Shown in pieces: positions 22,118-32,640 of a stretch of 64,000 bases of DNA. The translations under genes and the position numbers were made by a program. Under the pieces are notes generated by a model that did no database searches, was not told the DNA's origin, and saw only the letters and a list, made by a program, of their open reading frames with translations. Location: positions 186,001 to 250,000 of the forward strand of contig NZ_BCZK01000006.1 of the NCBI RefSeq assembly GCF_001598695.1, read 5' to 3'. Within the stretch, counting starts at the first letter, position 1; each line of letters begins with the position of its first letter. The stretch comes from Klebsiella oxytoca NBRC 105695 (GTDB lineage: Bacteria > Pseudomonadota > Gammaproteobacteria > Enterobacterales > Enterobacteriaceae).

Positions 22118-22867
22118 ATGCCGCGATTTTCGCTAAACGTGCTGACAATTAACACTCATAAAGGGTTCACTGCCTTCAATCGCCGCTTTATTTTACCCGA
22201 GCTGCGCGAAGCGGTGCGTAGCGTCAGCGCCGACATTGTTTGCCTGCAGGAGGTGATGGGTGCGCACGAAATTCATCCGCTGCATATCGAAAACTGGCCG
22301 GATACGACCCACTATGAATTTCTTGCCGATACCATGTGGAGCGATTACGCCTACGGTCGCAATGCGGTTTATCCGGAAGGGCATCACGGCAACGCGGTAC
22401 TTTCTCGCTTTCCTATAGAACATTATCAAAATCTGGATGTTTCGGTCGGCAACAGCGAAAAGCGCGGCCTGCTCTATTGCCGCATCGTCCCGCCCGAAAG
22501 CGGGATCGCTATCCATGTGATCTGCGCGCATCTGGGTCTGCGTTCTCATCAGCGCCAGGCCCAGCTGACGATGCTGGCGGACTGGGTAAACGGTTTGCCC
22601 GCGGGCGAGCCGGTGGTAGTGGCCGGTGATTTTAACGACTGGCAGCAGCAGGCTAACCGCCAGCTTAAAGCCCAGGCCGGGCTGGAGGAGATTTTTACCC
22701 GCGCCAGAGGGCGCCCGGCGCGAACTTTCCCGGTCAGCTTCCCTCTGCTGCGCCTCGACCGCATATACGTAAAAAACGCCCATGCCAGCCAGCCAAAAGC
22801 GCTGGCGTTAAAACAGTGGCGTCATTTGTCCGATCATGCACCGCTTAGCGTGGAGATACATCTGTGA
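22118..22867 (+). CDS. ybhP: Endonuclease/exonuclease/phosphatase-family protein YbhP
   Basis: A 249-residue EEP-fold phosphoesterase. All core motifs are visible: TINTHKG, LQEVMG (metal Glu), AGDFNDW (catalytic Asp/Asn) and [10 protein letters not shown] (catalytic His). Substrate unproven; nucleic acid or a phospholipid headgroup is possible. It overlaps clsB by 4 bp and is the first of a three-gene operon with a cardiolipin synthase and a YbhN membrane protein, which points to lipid metabolism. Confidence 0.9.
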   Translation: MPRFSLNVLTINTHKGFTAFNRRFILPELREAVRSVSADIVCLQEVMGAHEIHPLHIENWPDTTHYEFLADTMWSDYAYGRNAVYPEGHHGNAVLSRFPIEHYQNLDVSVGNSEKRGLLYCRIVPPESGIAIHVICAHLGLRSHQRQAQLTMLADWVNGLPAGEPVVVAGDFNDWQQQANRQLKAQAGLEEIFTRARGRPARTFPVSFPLLRLDRIYVKNAHASQPKALALKQWRHLSDHAPLSVEIHL

Positions 22868-24108
22868 AATGCAGCTGGCAGGAAGGAAACCGCATTCGGC
22901 TATTAGAAAATGGCGATAACTATTATCCGGCATTATTTGCCGCTATTGATCGCGCGCAGCAGCGGGTGATTCTGGAATCCTTTATCTGGTTCGAGGATGA
23001 CGTCGGCAAGCAGCTGCATGCCGTGTTGCTCAAAGCGGCCCAGCGCGGCGTGCGCGTAGAAGTCCTACTGGACGGTTACGGCTCTCCGGATTTGAGCGAA
23101 AGCTTTGTGGGCGAACTGACGTCGGCCGGGGTGATTTTTCGCTACTACGATCCGCGCCCGCGGCTGCTCGGCATGCGCACCAATTTATTCCGCCGCATGC
23201 ATCGTAAAATCGTGGTGATCGACGACGTTACCGCCTTTGTCGGCGGCATTAACTACTCCGCCGAGCATATGACCGATTACGGTCCCGAGGCCAAACAGGA
23301 CTACGCCGTGCAGGTTGAAGGGCCGGTGGTGCTCGACATTCTGCAGTTTGAACTGGAAAACCTGCCCACCAGCGAAGCCACCCGCCGCTGGTGGCGCCGC
23401 CGTCGGCATAAGCCCGAAGTCAACCGCAATCCCGGCGAGGCTCAGGCGCTGTTTATCTGGCGGGATAATCAGGATCATCGCGATGATATCGAACGCCACT
23501 ATCTGAAAATGCTGACCACCGCCCGCCGGGAAGTGATTATCGCCAACGCCTACTTTTTCCCCGGCTATCGGCTGCTGCATGCGATGCGCAACGCTGCCCG
23601 CCGCGGCGTACGCGTCAAGCTTATTGTCCAGGGCGAACCGGATATCCCGATTGTTAAATTCGGCGCACGACTGCTGTACCACTACCTGGTCAAAGGCGGC
23701 GTGCAGATTTTTGAATATCGCCGCCGTCCGCTGCACGGCAAAGTGGCGCTGGCGGACGACCACTGGGCCACCGTCGGCTCCAGCAACCTCGACCCGCTCA
23801 GCCTGTCACTCAATCTGGAAGCCAACCTGGTGATACACGACCGCGAATTCAACCAGACGTTGCGCGATAATCTCAATGGCTTAATCGCCAACGACTGCCG
23901 CGAAGTGGATAAGCGCATTTTGTCGAAACGAACCTGGTGGCGGCTCGGGATTAGCGTGCTGGCGTTCCACTTCCTGCGCCACTTCCCCGCGTGGGTCGGA
24001 TGGCTTCCGGCCCATACGCCCCTGCTGTCGCGCGTTCAGCCTCCGGTTCAGCCAGAAATTGAAACCCAGGATCGCGTGGACCCGGAAAACCAGGAGGTCA
24101 AATCCTGA
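22864..24108 (+). CDS. clsB: Cardiolipin synthase B
   Basis: A 414-residue phospholipase-D-superfamily enzyme that makes cardiolipin and, in E. coli, phosphatidylglycerol. It has two HKD motifs: HRKIVVIDD near residue 113 and HGKVALADD near residue 291, each with the following GSSN/GGINYS. GTG start overlapping the ybhP stop (GTGA). The C-terminal region has a short hydrophobic stretch and a Pro-rich tail. The stop shares a base with the ybhN start (TGATG). Confidence 0.94.
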   Translation: MKCSWQEGNRIRLLENGDNYYPALFAAIDRAQQRVILESFIWFEDDVGKQLHAVLLKAAQRGVRVEVLLDGYGSPDLSESFVGELTSAGVIFRYYDPRPRLLGMRTNLFRRMHRKIVVIDDVTAFVGGINYSAEHMTDYGPEAKQDYAVQVEGPVVLDILQFELENLPTSEATRRWWRRRRHKPEVNRNPGEAQALFIWRDNQDHRDDIERHYLKMLTTARREVIIANAYFFPGYRLLHAMRNAARRGVRVKLIVQGEPDIPIVKFGARLLYHYLVKGGVQIFEYRRRPLHGKVALADDHWATVGSSNLDPLSLSLNLEANLVIHDREFNQTLRDNLNGLIANDCREVDKRILSKRTWWRLGISVLAFHFLRHFPAWVGWLPAHTPLLSRVQPPVQPEIETQDRVDPENQEVKS

Positions 24109-25076
24109 TGGCGAAATCTCACCCTCGCTGGCGGATGGCGAAAAAAATCCTGACGGTGCTCTTTTTTATCGCCGTCGTTGTGCTGCTGGTCGTTTACGCA
24201 CAGAAAATCGACTGGCAGGAAGTGTGGAAAGTGATTCGTGATTACAACCGTACGGCGCTGCTCAGCGCCATAGGCCTGGTTATCGCCAGCTACCTGATCT
24301 ATGGCTGCTACGACCTGCTGGGACGCGCCTACTGCGGCCACAAGCTGGCTAAACGCCAGGTGATGCTGGTGTCGTTTATTTGCTATGCCTTTAACCTGAC
24401 GCTCAGCACCTGGGTGGGTGGGATTGGTATGCGCTATCGGCTCTACTCGCGCCTCGGCCTGAGCGGCGCAACCATTACCCGAATTTTTTCGCTGAGCATT
24501 ACCACCAACTGGCTGGGCTATATTCTGCTCGGCGGCATCATTTTTAGCTCCGGCATGGTGAAGGTGCCCGAGCGCTGGTATATCAGTCAGTCGTCGCTGC
24601 AAATTCTCGGCGTCATTTTGCTGCTGATTTCCGCGTTCTATTTATGGGCCTGCGCCTTTGCTAAAAAGCGCCATCTGACGATAAAAGGCCAGCGGCTGGT
24701 TCTGCCCTCCTGGCGCTTCGCGATATTGCAGATGGCGGTTTCCAGCCTGAACTGGATGGCGATGGGGGCGATTATCTGGCTACTGCTGGGGCCACAGGTG
24801 GACTATTTCCTCGTGCTCGGCGTGCTGCTGGTCAGCAGCATTGCGGGAGTTATCGTGCATATTCCGGCAGGGATTGGCGTGCTTGAGGCGGTGTTTATCG
24901 CCATGCTTTCCGGCGAAGATATTTCGCGCGGCGCGATCATCGCCGCCCTGCTCGCCTATCGCGCGCTTTACTACTTCCTGCCGCTGCTGCTGGCGACCAT
25001 CGGCTACCTGATTCTGGAGAGCCGGGCAAAGCATCTGCGGGCGAAAAACCAGCGCAAGCTGGCGGGTGAGAAGTAA
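24108..25076 (+). CDS. ybhN: YbhN family integral membrane protein
   Basis: A 322-residue protein with about eight membrane helices, of the UPF0104/LPG-synthase-transmembrane family (NLTLSTWVGGIGMRYRLYSRLGLS is its signature region; cut here for brevity at the core). Function is unsettled; translational coupling with clsB suggests a role with phospholipids. The E. coli neighbour ybhM is absent between ybhN and ybhL here. Confidence 0.9.
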   Translation: MAKSHPRWRMAKKILTVLFFIAVVVLLVVYAQKIDWQEVWKVIRDYNRTALLSAIGLVIASYLIYGCYDLLGRAYCGHKLAKRQVMLVSFICYAFNLTLSTWVGGIGMRYRLYSRLGLSGATITRIFSLSITTNWLGYILLGGIIFSSGMVKVPERWYISQSSLQILGVILLLISAFYLWACAFAKKRHLTIKGQRLVLPSWRFAILQMAVSSLNWMAMGAIIWLLLGPQVDYFLVLGVLLVSSIAGVIVHIPAGIGVLEAVFIAMLSGEDISRGAIIAALLAYRALYYFLPLLLATIGYLILESRAKHLRAKNQRKLAGEK

Positions 25077-25106
25077 AAAATCCCCGGTCGCGGATGCTGA
25101 CCGGGG
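25076..25106 (-). terminator. Terminator between ybhN and ybhL
   Basis: An 8-bp stem CCCCGGTC (25082-25089) / GACCGGGG (25099-25106) is preceded by a run of A residues, giving a T-run on the minus strand. It best terminates ybhL transcripts and may act on ybhN as well. Confidence 0.65.
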
Positions 25107-25233
25107 CTGCAGTTTCACGCGGTTTGGTAGATATCGTGGATATCTGCCGCTATTTTATCCACTCCTCTGTTGATGAACTTTCCCGGTGGCGCTTCGCTGA
25201 CCGTGCTACAAGTTCACCACCGTCTGAGATCCG

Positions 25234-25267
25234 GTAGCCCGGACAGATGCGCAGCATCGCCTCCGGG
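25234..25267 (+). repeat. REP-like element, copy 1 of the ybhN-ybhL gap
   Basis: Begins GTAGCCCGGACAGATGCGC and closes with CTCCGGGA. Same consensus and orientation as the copy at 25317. The two copies and the terminator account for most of the 281-bp gap between convergent ybhN and ybhL. Confidence 0.7.
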
Positions 25268-25316
25268 AAACTTTGCTTCTGACCAAAGCTAAAGGTTCAT
25301 CGTTTTCTGCGGTCTG

Positions 25317-25351
25317 GTAGCCCGGATAAGCGCATCGCGCCGCTCTCCGGG
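25317..25351 (+). repeat. REP-like element, copy 2 of the ybhN-ybhL gap
   Basis: Begins GTAGCCCGGATAAGCGC and closes with CTCCGGG, six bases before the ybhL stop. With the copy at 25234 it forms a direct pair. Confidence 0.7.
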
Positions 25352-25357
25352 AACGAA

Positions 25358-26062
25358 TTAACGACGGTTGCCGAAAATGCGCAGCAGCATCAGGAACAGG
25401 TTGATAAAGTCCAGATACAGCGTCAGAGCCCCGAGAATCGAGTATTTGCGCAGCGTCGACGTATCGCGAACGTCAATCTGCTCGCCGATATTTTTCAGCT
25501 TCTGGGTGTCATAGGCGGTCAGGCCGACGAATACGATCACCCCGATATAGGTCACCGCCCACATCAGCGCTTCACTCTTGAGCCAGAAGTTAACCAGCGA
25601 CGCCAGCACGATACCGATGAGCGCCATAAACAGCATATTGCCGAAGCCGCTCAGATCGCGTTTAGTGGTATAGCCGTAAAGGCTCATCACGCCAAACATC
25701 CCGCCGGCAACCACGAAGGTACTGGCGATCGATGAGTAGGTATAGACGAGGAATATACTGGATAAGGTGAGTCCGGTTAGCGCCGAATAGAGCATAAACA
25801 GGGTCGTCGCCATACCGGCGCTGAGGCGCTGCACCATGCCCGAGAGCACGAACACCAACCCCAACTGGGCGATAATTAGCCCAAAGAAGGTAATTTTGCT
25901 GGAAAAAACAAACATCATCACCGCCGGGGTGTTAGCGGCAAACCACGCGATAAACGCCGTGAGCAGCAGCCCGACCGTCATCCAGCCGTATACCTGCGCC
26001 ATATAAGTTTGTAGCCCGCTGCGCCCCTGGACGATGGTACCGGAACGAGGATATCTGTCCAT
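25358..26062 (-). CDS. ybhL: BAX-inhibitor-1 family membrane protein YbhL
   Basis: A 234-residue inner membrane protein with seven helices, of the BI-1/YccA group. The conserved C-terminal part TAYDTQKLKNIGEQ and the Asp in LYLDFINLFLMLLRI, part of the pH-sensing pair in this family, are present. Role in bacteria unresolved; relatives act as H+-sensitive Ca2+ leak channels. Monocistronic. Confidence 0.92.
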   Translation of the reverse strand: MDRYPRSGTIVQGRSGLQTYMAQVYGWMTVGLLLTAFIAWFAANTPAVMMFVFSSKITFFGLIIAQLGLVFVLSGMVQRLSAGMATTLFMLYSALTGLTLSSIFLVYTYSSIASTFVVAGGMFGVMSLYGYTTKRDLSGFGNMLFMALIGIVLASLVNFWLKSEALMWAVTYIGVIVFVGLTAYDTQKLKNIGEQIDVRDTSTLRKYSILGALTLYLDFINLFLMLLRIFGNRR

Positions 26063-26106
26063 GACTGTCTCCTGATTAACGAAATTTATCTTCTAAGCGT
26101 ACCACA

Positions 26107-26559
26107 CTACCAGCGTTCTGCCGCCTTGCGGTCGCTATCTCGCGCATCCACCCAGCGCTCGCCTTCCGGCGTCGCCTCGCGCTTCCAGAACGGCGCGCGG
26201 GTCTTCAGGTAATCCATAATAAACTCCCCCGCCGCAAACGCGCTGCCGCGATGGGCGCTGGTGACGCCGACAAAGACAATCTCTTCCCCGGGCCACATTT
26301 CGCCGATACGATGAATCACCGTCACCCGGCCCAGCGGCCAGCGCTCGCGCGCCTGTTCCACGATCTCCGCCAGCGATTTTTCCGTCATTCCCGGATAGTG
26401 CTCAAGGGTCAGCGCTTTGACGCTGTCGCCAAGGTTGTGGTTGCGGACTTTACCGGTGAACGTCACCACCGCGCCGTCTTCATCGCGCTCGGCCAGCCAG
26501 GGATATTCCTCGCCGACTTTAAAGCGGTCATGGCTGACAATAATACGCGTCTGCGTCAT
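26107..26559 (-). CDS. moaE: Molybdopterin synthase catalytic subunit MoaE
   Basis: A 150-residue large subunit of molybdopterin synthase, which converts cyclic pyranopterin monophosphate to molybdopterin using sulfur from MoaD thiocarboxylate. Conserved segments GAVVTFTGKVRNHN and the active-site Lys region RAPFWKRE are present. The ATG at 26559 matches the family length; it follows the moaD stop by one base. Confidence 0.95.
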   Translation of the reverse strand: MTQTRIIVSHDRFKVGEEYPWLAERDEDGAVVTFTGKVRNHNLGDSVKALTLEHYPGMTEKSLAEIVEQARERWPLGRVTVIHRIGEMWPGEEIVFVGVTSAHRGSAFAAGEFIMDYLKTRAPFWKREATPEGERWVDARDSDRKAAERW

Positions 26560-26560
26560 A

Positions 26561-26809
26561 TTAGCCCCCGGTAACCGGCGGGAAAAATGCCACTTCATCC
26601 CCGGGCGCCAGCGGATGATCAAAGGTCGTCAGCGTCTGATTTACCGCCGCCAGCAGTTTGCCCTCTTCCAGCGCCAGCGCCCAGCGGTCGCCGCGGGCGA
26701 TGAGCTGCTGGCGAACGGCTTCAACCGTGGTCAGCCCGTTCGGTTCGAGAGTCAGGGAGTCGGTGCCGAGCAGTTCGCGCACCTGGGCAAAAAAAAGAAC
26801 TTTAATCAT
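26561..26809 (-). CDS. moaD: Molybdopterin synthase sulfur carrier subunit MoaD
   Basis: An 82-residue ubiquitin-like protein ending FFPPVTGG; the terminal Gly-Gly is thiocarboxylated and feeds sulfur to MoaE. Start ATG at 26809 overlaps the moaC end by 8 bp, consistent with translational coupling. Confidence 0.95.
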   Translation of the reverse strand: MIKVLFFAQVRELLGTDSLTLEPNGLTTVEAVRQQLIARGDRWALALEEGKLLAAVNQTLTTFDHPLAPGDEVAFFPPVTGG

Positions 26810-27290
26810 GGCTAGCTTCCACTCTGAAATCGCCGGACTTACCGCCGCTTTTCGCCAGCAGGCGCACCGGGCCAATCACCATATCTTTCTGCACCGCCTT
26901 GCACATATCGTAAATGGTCAGCGCGGCAACGGAAGCGGCGGTCAGAGCTTCCATCTCGACGCCGGTTTTACCGGTCAAACGGCACAGGGATTCGATACGC
27001 ACCCGGTTGTGCTCGGGCTGCGCCTGCAGATTCACTTCGACTTTGCTCAGCATCAGCGGATGACAAAGCGGGATCAGCTCCCAGGTGCGTTTGGCCGCCT
27101 GAATCCCGGCGATACGCGCGGTGGCGAAGACGTCGCCTTTGTGATGACTGCCGTCGATAATCATCGCCAGCGTCGTCGCCTGCATTTCAACATAGGCCTC
27201 GGCGCGCGCCTCGCGAACCGTCTCCGCTTTCCCTGAGACATCGACCATGTGCGCTTCGCCGGCGGCGTTAATATGGGTCAGCTGTGACAT
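26802..27290 (-). CDS. moaC: Cyclic pyranopterin monophosphate synthase MoaC
   Basis: A 162-residue enzyme acting after MoaA in cPMP formation. Active-site residues are visible in [11 protein letters not shown] and in the Asp/Lys pair of [11 protein letters not shown] near the C-terminal third. One residue longer than the E. coli protein at the C-terminus. Confidence 0.95.
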   Translation of the reverse strand: MSQLTHINAAGEAHMVDVSGKAETVREARAEAYVEMQATTLAMIIDGSHHKGDVFATARIAGIQAAKRTWELIPLCHPLMLSKVEVNLQAQPEHNRVRIESLCRLTGKTGVEMEALTAASVAALTIYDMCKAVQKDMVIGPVRLLAKSGGKSGDFRVEASHD

Positions 27291-27293
27291 AAA

Positions 27294-27806
27294 CTACTTC
27301 TTAAGATGAGAGATAAAGTTGCAAGGGCGCGTGCGCGCATCGAGCTGCGGCGCAATGATATTGTCCCATGCGGTACGACAGGCCTTGGTTGAACCAGGCA
27401 TGGCAAAAATCAGCGTGCGGTTGGCTACCCCGGCAACGGCGCGGGATTGCAGGGTCGAGGTGCCAATCTCCTCAAAGGAGAGCATGCGGAATACCTCACC
27501 GAATCCTTCCACCTCGCGGTCAAACAGCGGCAGCAGCGCTTCCGGCGCCTGGTCGCCGTCGGTAAAGCCGGTACCGCCGGTAATCAGCACCACCTGCACC
27601 TCATCGCCGGCAATCCACGCCGATACCTGGGCGCGAATGGCGTAGCGGTTCTCTTTAACAATCGCCTTATCGACGATGACGTGCCCCGCCTCTTGGGCGG
27701 CATCGCGCAGCCAGTGGCCGGAGGTGTCGTCCTCTTCGCCGCGTCGGCTGGAAACGGTGAGAATAGCAATACGGGTCGGGATAAACTCAGCGCTGGCCTG
27801 ACTCAT
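27294..27806 (-). CDS. moaB: MoaB, molybdopterin adenylyltransferase-like protein
   Basis: A 170-residue MogA/MoaB-fold protein with the MPT-binding loop GGTGFTDGDQ and the ALLPLFDREVEGFGE segment. In E. coli MoaB is dispensable for cofactor synthesis; MogA does the adenylation. Third-order position in moaABCDE, three bases from moaC. Confidence 0.95.
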   Translation of the reverse strand: MSQASAEFIPTRIAILTVSSRRGEEDDTSGHWLRDAAQEAGHVIVDKAIVKENRYAIRAQVSAWIAGDEVQVVLITGGTGFTDGDQAPEALLPLFDREVEGFGEVFRMLSFEEIGTSTLQSRAVAGVANRTLIFAMPGSTKACRTAWDNIIAPQLDARTRPCNFISHLKK

Positions 27807-27827
27807 TAGATCGCTCCTTAAAATGCA

Positions 27828-28817
27828 TTATCCGCCAATATACGACAGGTTCTGGGTAATACCGGTGTTGCCCTGATGCAGGAAATGGGTCTGTTTTTTA
27901 TGGGTTAACGCTTCGGAAATCCGCGCTTCCAGCGCCGGCTGCTGCTGCTCATCGGCAAGCAGATCGCGCAGATCGACGCCGCCTTCGCCAAACAGGCACA
28001 GGTGCAGTTTTCCTACGGAAGAGACGCGCAGACGGTTGCAGGTGGCGCAGAAGTCTTTTTCATAAGGCATGATCAGGCCGATTTCCCCGGCATAGTCGGG
28101 GTGGCAAAACACCTGCGCCGGACCATCGCTACGCTGGCGGATCTGATGGATCCAGCCGCGGCGCAGCAATTCATCACGCAGCACCATGCCGGATATATGA
28201 TGGCGGCGGAACAGTTCACTGCCTTCGCCGGTTTCCATCAATTCGATAAAACGTAGCTGAATGCGGCGCGGCTGGATCCACGCGAGAAAGGTATCAAGCT
28301 GATGATGGTTAACATCGCGCATCAGCACGGTATTGACCTTCACTTTTTCGAAGCCAGCGGCAAATGCGGCATCAATGCCGTCCATCACCTGACGAAATTT
28401 GTCCTGGCCGGTTATAGCATGAAACTGACGGGCGTCGAGGCTATCCACGCTGACGTTAATCGCCGTCAGTCCGGCATCGCGCCAGCTTTCAACATCCCGC
28501 GCCAGCCGGTAGCCGTTAGTGGTGACCGCAATCTGGCGAATAGAGGGGTTTTCCCGCACGGCGGCGATGATGTCGGTAAAATCGCGTCGCAGAGAGGGTT
28601 CACCGCCGGTCAGGCGCACCTTTTCGGTTCCCAGAGCGGAGAAAGCCCGCGTGACGCGACGCACTTCATCGACGCTGAGAAAGCCTTTATTAGTGACGGC
28701 GCCGGGCTTATAGCCATCGGGGAGACAGTAGGTGCAACGAAAGTTGCATACGTCGGTAATCGACAAACGCAGATAGTAAAACTTCCGCGCAAATGCATCG
28801 GTAAGCTGTGAAGCCAT
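27828..28817 (-). CDS. moaA: GTP 3',8-cyclase MoaA
   Basis: A 329-residue radical-SAM enzyme that starts molybdenum-cofactor synthesis from GTP. The N-terminal 4Fe-4S motif is CNFRCTYC; the second cluster uses the three cysteines in [13 protein letters not shown] and HLCLFGE near the C-terminus; it ends YIGG, the conserved double-Gly tail. The start at 28817 follows GGAAAGGTGTCT; the frame continues upstream only because the riboswitch leader lacks stops. Confidence 0.96.
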   Translation of the reverse strand: MASQLTDAFARKFYYLRLSITDVCNFRCTYCLPDGYKPGAVTNKGFLSVDEVRRVTRAFSALGTEKVRLTGGEPSLRRDFTDIIAAVRENPSIRQIAVTTNGYRLARDVESWRDAGLTAINVSVDSLDARQFHAITGQDKFRQVMDGIDAAFAAGFEKVKVNTVLMRDVNHHQLDTFLAWIQPRRIQLRFIELMETGEGSELFRRHHISGMVLRDELLRRGWIHQIRQRSDGPAQVFCHPDYAGEIGLIMPYEKDFCATCNRLRVSSVGKLHLCLFGEGGVDLRDLLADEQQQPALEARISEALTHKKQTHFLHQGNTGITQNLSYIGG

Positions 28818-28821
28818 AGAC

Positions 28822-28931
28822 ACCTTTCCAAATACGGGAGACGCGGTCATTTCTTTTCGCGCCCTGGTGGCAACCGAAGTTGTCACGGCCAAAGCACCAT
28901 ATCTTTCGACACAGGCACAGAGGCTAGAGTG
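28822..28931 (-). ncRNA. Moco (molybdenum cofactor) riboswitch of moaABCDE
   Basis: The minus-strand leader contains the conserved Moco-motif blocks: CTCTAGCCTCTG at its 5' end, GGTGCTTTGGCCGTGAC, a GTTGCCACCAGGGCGC block, and finally CTCCCGTATTTGGAAAGGTG, which carries the moaA ribosome site. They match the E. coli moaA leader as I recall it. In E. coli this RNA lowers moaA expression when cofactor is plentiful. Confidence 0.88.
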
Positions 28932-28988
28932 TTAGTGGGTTACGCCGAATAGTAGCGCGGAAACCAGGGTTATGCCATACCCACATTT

Positions 28989-29012
28989 CGTTATGTAACG
29001 ATGTATATAACG
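28989..29012. promoter_or_regulatory. ModE-type molybdate regulator site upstream of moaA
   Basis: Imperfect dyad with outer arms CGTTAT (28989-28994) and ATAACG (29007-29012) separated by 12 bases, the same outer arms and 24-bp span as the ModE site of the E. coli modA promoter. In E. coli ModE-molybdate also activates moaA. Remaining sequence up to yvcK shows no further gene. Confidence 0.65.
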
Positions 29013-29308
29013 GATTTATCTCGCTTTTTTACGACTAAGCGTGTGAGAAAGCAGCGTAATTCATCCCTCCCCTCTTTGCCTTCGGGCGGTAACAGATCCG
29101 TTGAGTATTTAATTTTTCCCGCGCAGTAGGTTATCTGGAGCGCAAAAGCTGTAAAAATATCACCCTGGCAATCGGCGGGAATTCACCAGTACGCTGATAT
29201 TCTCGCCATTGCCACGCTAAAATATCCTTCATGCCCGGAGAGAACGGACATCGTTTTTTAAGGTGAAATCAGTTACTGTGAGCCCGATTAATTGAGATAA
29301 GGATTTTT

Positions 29309-30214
29309 ATGCGCAATCGTACTTTCGCCGATCTTGATCGCGTTGTGGCTCTCGGCGGCGGACACGGGCTGGGACGGGTAATGTCATCGCTTTCTTCGCT
29401 GGGTTCGCGCCTGACGGGCATTGTGACTACAACCGATAACGGCGGATCAACAGGACGTATTCGCCGCGCGGAAGGCGGCATCGCCTGGGGCGATATGCGC
29501 AACTGTATTAATCAGTTAATTGCTGAACCCAGCGTGGCCTCGGCGATGTTTGAATACCGTTTTAGCGGTAACGGCGAACTTTCCGGGCATAACCTCGGAA
29601 ACCTGATGCTTAAGGCCCTCGATCATCTGAGCGTTCGGCCGCTTGAAGCGATCAATTTGATCCGCAATTTACTGAAGGTCGATGCGTTTCTGATCCCGAT
29701 GTCGGAACAGCCGGTCGATCTGATGGCTATCGATCAGGACGGGCACGAAATTTACGGCGAAGTCAATATCGATCAGTTGGCCTGCGTACCGCGCGAGCTT
29801 ATGCTCTCCCCGCCGGTGCCCACAACCCGGGAGGCGCTAGAAGCTATCGCCGAAGCCGATTTAATCCTCATTGGCCCCGGCAGTTTCTATACCAGCCTGA
29901 TGCCGATTTTGCTGCTTGATGAACTGGCGCAAGCGCTGCGCCGCACGCCCGCGCCAATGGTATTTATCGATAACCTCGGCAAAGAGCATAGCCCGGCGGC
30001 CAGCCTGACGCTGGCCGACAGGGTCGCCATTATGGAGCAACAAATCGGCAAACGAGTAATTGACGCGCTGGTTGTCGGCCCGAAAGCCGATACCGCAGGG
30101 GTTGAACAGCGGGTCATCATTCAGACGCCGCTGGACGCCAGCGATGTGCCCTATCGCCACGATCGGCAGCTATTACGCAACGCGCTGGAACAGGCCATTC
30201 AGGCGTTAGGTTAA
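29309..30214 (+). CDS. yvcK: Gluconeogenesis factor YvcK (YbhK), CofD-like
   Basis: A 301-residue protein of the YvcK/CofD family. The nucleotide-sugar-binding segment [16 protein letters not shown] is at the N-terminus, with [12 protein letters not shown] and [17 protein letters not shown] further on. In Bacillus YvcK is needed for growth on gluconeogenic carbon and cell-shape; in enterics its role is poorly known. ATG preceded by AAGGATTTTT. In E. coli uvrB follows directly; here eptA-pmrAB intervenes. Confidence 0.93.
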   Translation: MRNRTFADLDRVVALGGGHGLGRVMSSLSSLGSRLTGIVTTTDNGGSTGRIRRAEGGIAWGDMRNCINQLIAEPSVASAMFEYRFSGNGELSGHNLGNLMLKALDHLSVRPLEAINLIRNLLKVDAFLIPMSEQPVDLMAIDQDGHEIYGEVNIDQLACVPRELMLSPPVPTTREALEAIAEADLILIGPGSFYTSLMPILLLDELAQALRRTPAPMVFIDNLGKEHSPAASLTLADRVAIMEQQIGKRVIDALVVGPKADTAGVEQRVIIQTPLDASDVPYRHDRQLLRNALEQAIQALG

Positions 30215-30261
30215 TCCTCAAGCGGCTTAATTGTGGCGGCAAAAGCTGGCTGGCTTAAAAT

Positions 30262-30278
30262 CTTAAGGTTGTCTTAAA
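30262..30278 (+). promoter_or_regulatory. PmrA box of eptA-pmrAB
   Basis: CTTAAG-GTTGT-CTTAAA fits the PmrA consensus of two YTTAA half-sites separated by five bases. It lies about 50-60 bp upstream of the eptA start, as expected for a box overlapping the -35 region, and indicates positive autoregulation of the operon. Confidence 0.85.
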
Positions 30279-30324
30279 AAAGAATCGGCAGGATAGCGGA
30301 CATCTCTTCATGTGGACGTTCGCT

Positions 30325-31968
30325 ATGTCGTTATTTTCTTTACGTCGGCCGGTACTCAACCGTACGGCCTATTTGCTTCTGTTCGCCTGCTATATCGGCC
30401 TCGCGCTGAATCTTGCTTTCTATCGCCAGGCATTTACCCTGCTGCCGGTTAACGGTCTGCATAACTGGCTGGTATTCCTCAGTATGCCGATAGTGGCCAT
30501 CAGCGTGATGAATATCATCACCACTCTCGCCTCGTTCCTGAAGCTCGACCGCCTCGTGGTTAGCCTGTTTATTTTGCTCAGCGCCTCGGCCCAGTATTTT
30601 ATCTGGACCTTCGGGGTGGTTATCGATCGGGCGATGATTACCAATATTTTCGATACCACGCCCGCGGAGAGCTTTGCGCTGCTCTCCGGGAAAATGGTGC
30701 TGATACTGGGGCTTTCCGGCATTCTGGCCGTCGTCGCGGCATGGTGGATCAAAATTCGCAAGCCGCAGACGCTTTGGCGCAGTCTTGCCGTACGGCTGGT
30801 GAGCATCGCGGTTTCAGCGCTGCTGATTATTCTGGTCGCCGCCCTCTTCTATAAAGATTACGCTTCGCTGTTTCGCAACAACAAAGAGCTGGTAAAGTCC
30901 CTGAGCCCGTCAAACAGCATTGTGGCGGTGAATTCATGGTATGCGCATAACAGAATGGACAATCTTCCGCTGGTCAAAATTGGCGAAGACGCCGTTCAGA
31001 AGCCGCAGATGCGCAGCGGGCCGCGGAAAAATCTGACCATTGTAGTGTTAGGTGAAACATCGCGGGCGGCCAACTTCTCCCTGAACGGCTACTCTCGCGA
31101 GACCAACCCGCGTCTGAAGCAGGATAACGTGATCTATTTCGCTAATACGACTTCCTGCGGCACCGCTACCGCGGTTTCCGTCCCCTGCATGTTCTCTAAT
31201 ATGCCGCGCGCCCACTATGATGAAGAGCTGGCGCATCATCAGGAAGGCGTGCTGGATATCCTGCAACGGGCGGGAATTAAAGTGCAGTGGAATGACAACG
31301 ACGGCGGCTGTAAAGGGGCCTGCGACCGGGTGCCGCACGAAAACGTCACCGATCTTAAGCTGAACGGCCAGTGCATCGACGGCGAGTGCTACGACGAAGT
31401 GCTGTTCCATAATCTGGATAGCTATATCGATAATCTACAGCAGGACGGGATTATCGTTCTGCATACCATCGGCAGCCACGGGCCGACCTACTACAATCGC
31501 TATCCGGCGCAGTTTAAACAGTTTACGCCGACCTGCGATACCAATGAGATCCAGAGCTGCACCCAGCAACAGCTCACTAATACCTACGACAACACGATTT
31601 TGTATGTCGATTATGTGGTCGACAAAGCGATAAAATTACTGCAGTCGAAGCAGGATAAATTTACCACCAGCCTGGTATATCTCTCAGATCACGGAGAGTC
31701 GCTTGGCGAGGATGGGGTGTATTTGCACGGGCTGCCGTGGTCCATAGCGCCGGATACGCAAAAACATGTGCCCATGCTGCTGTGGTTGTCAGCGGATTAT
31801 CAACAGCGCTATGGGGTCTCCAGCCAGTGTTTGCAGCAAAAAGCGAAAACCCAAACGTATTCGCAGGATAACCTTTTCTCCACCCTGCTCGGTCTGCTCG
31901 GGGTCAGCACTCACGAGTACCAGGCAACAGACGATATTTTAACGCCATGTAGAGAGGCAGGCCGATGA
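30325..31968 (+). CDS. eptA: Lipid A phosphoethanolamine transferase EptA (PmrC)
   Basis: Inner-membrane enzyme that transfers phosphoethanolamine to lipid A and so lowers binding of polymyxins and cationic peptides. About five N-terminal helices are followed by a periplasmic sulfatase-like domain with the catalytic Thr in [11 protein letters not shown], zinc ligands in [13 protein letters not shown] and LHGLP, and paired cysteines (CKGACD, CIDGEC). An ATG 15 bases upstream (30310) is also open; 30325 gives 547 residues, the E. coli length, and leaves room for a leader after the PmrA box. Its stop overlaps pmrA by 4 bp. Confidence 0.94.
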   Translation: MSLFSLRRPVLNRTAYLLLFACYIGLALNLAFYRQAFTLLPVNGLHNWLVFLSMPIVAISVMNIITTLASFLKLDRLVVSLFILLSASAQYFIWTFGVVIDRAMITNIFDTTPAESFALLSGKMVLILGLSGILAVVAAWWIKIRKPQTLWRSLAVRLVSIAVSALLIILVAALFYKDYASLFRNNKELVKSLSPSNSIVAVNSWYAHNRMDNLPLVKIGEDAVQKPQMRSGPRKNLTIVVLGETSRAANFSLNGYSRETNPRLKQDNVIYFANTTSCGTATAVSVPCMFSNMPRAHYDEELAHHQEGVLDILQRAGIKVQWNDNDGGCKGACDRVPHENVTDLKLNGQCIDGECYDEVLFHNLDSYIDNLQQDGIIVLHTIGSHGPTYYNRYPAQFKQFTPTCDTNEIQSCTQQQLTNTYDNTILYVDYVVDKAIKLLQSKQDKFTTSLVYLSDHGESLGEDGVYLHGLPWSIAPDTQKHVPMLLWLSADYQQRYGVSSQCLQQKAKTQTYSQDNLFSTLLGLLGVSTHEYQATDDILTPCREAGR

Positions 31969-32636
31969 AAATTTTAGTCATTGAAGACGATGCGCTCCTG
32001 TTACAAGGATTAATTCTGGCGATGCAAAGCGAGGGCTACGTGTGCGACGGCGTCTCTACCGCCCACGAAGCCGCGCTCTCGCTGGCCAGCAACCACTACA
32101 GTCTGGTGGTGCTTGACCTCGGGCTGCCCGATGAGGACGGCCTGCACTTTCTGGCACGCATGCGGCGAGAGAAGTTTAGCCAGCCGGTGCTGATCCTCAC
32201 CGCCCGCGATACCGTCGATGAACGTATTAGCGGCCTGGATACCGGCGCGGATGACTATCTGGTTAAACCCTTCGCTCTTGAAGAGCTTAACGCGCGCATC
32301 CGCGCCCTGCTGCGTCGCCACAACAATCAGGGCGATAACGAGCTGACTATCGGTAACCTGCGCCTGAACGTCACCCGGCGGCTGGTCTGGCTCGGCGAAC
32401 AGTCCCTGGATCTAACCCCGAAAGAGTACGCGCTGCTCTCCCGCCTGATGATGAAGGCGGGCAGTCCGGTACACCGCGAAATTCTTTATAACGATATCTA
32501 CAGCTGGGACAACGAACCGGCCACTAATACGCTGGAAGTGCATATCCATAATTTACGCGATAAGGTGGGTAAATCGCGGATCCGCACCGTCCGCGGCTTC
32601 GGCTATATGCTGGTCGATAATGCAGGAGCCGAATAA
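31965..32636 (+). CDS. pmrA: Response regulator PmrA (BasR)
   Basis: A 223-residue OmpR-type regulator. Receiver: acidic pair EDD at residues 7-9, phosphorylated Asp at 51 followed by Gly53, TAR motif, and Lys in VKPF. The C-terminal winged helix carries [12 protein letters not shown] and [10 protein letters not shown]. It closely matches Klebsiella PmrA from memory. Gly53, a position changed in many polymyxin-resistant isolates, is unchanged here. Activated by PmrB on Fe3+, Al3+ or mild acid. Confidence 0.95.
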   Translation: MKILVIEDDALLLQGLILAMQSEGYVCDGVSTAHEAALSLASNHYSLVVLDLGLPDEDGLHFLARMRREKFSQPVLILTARDTVDERISGLDTGADDYLVKPFALEELNARIRALLRRHNNQGDNELTIGNLRLNVTRRLVWLGEQSLDLTPKEYALLSRLMMKAGSPVHREILYNDIYSWDNEPATNTLEVHIHNLRDKVGKSRIRTVRGFGYMLVDNAGAE

Positions 32637-32640
32637 CGCT

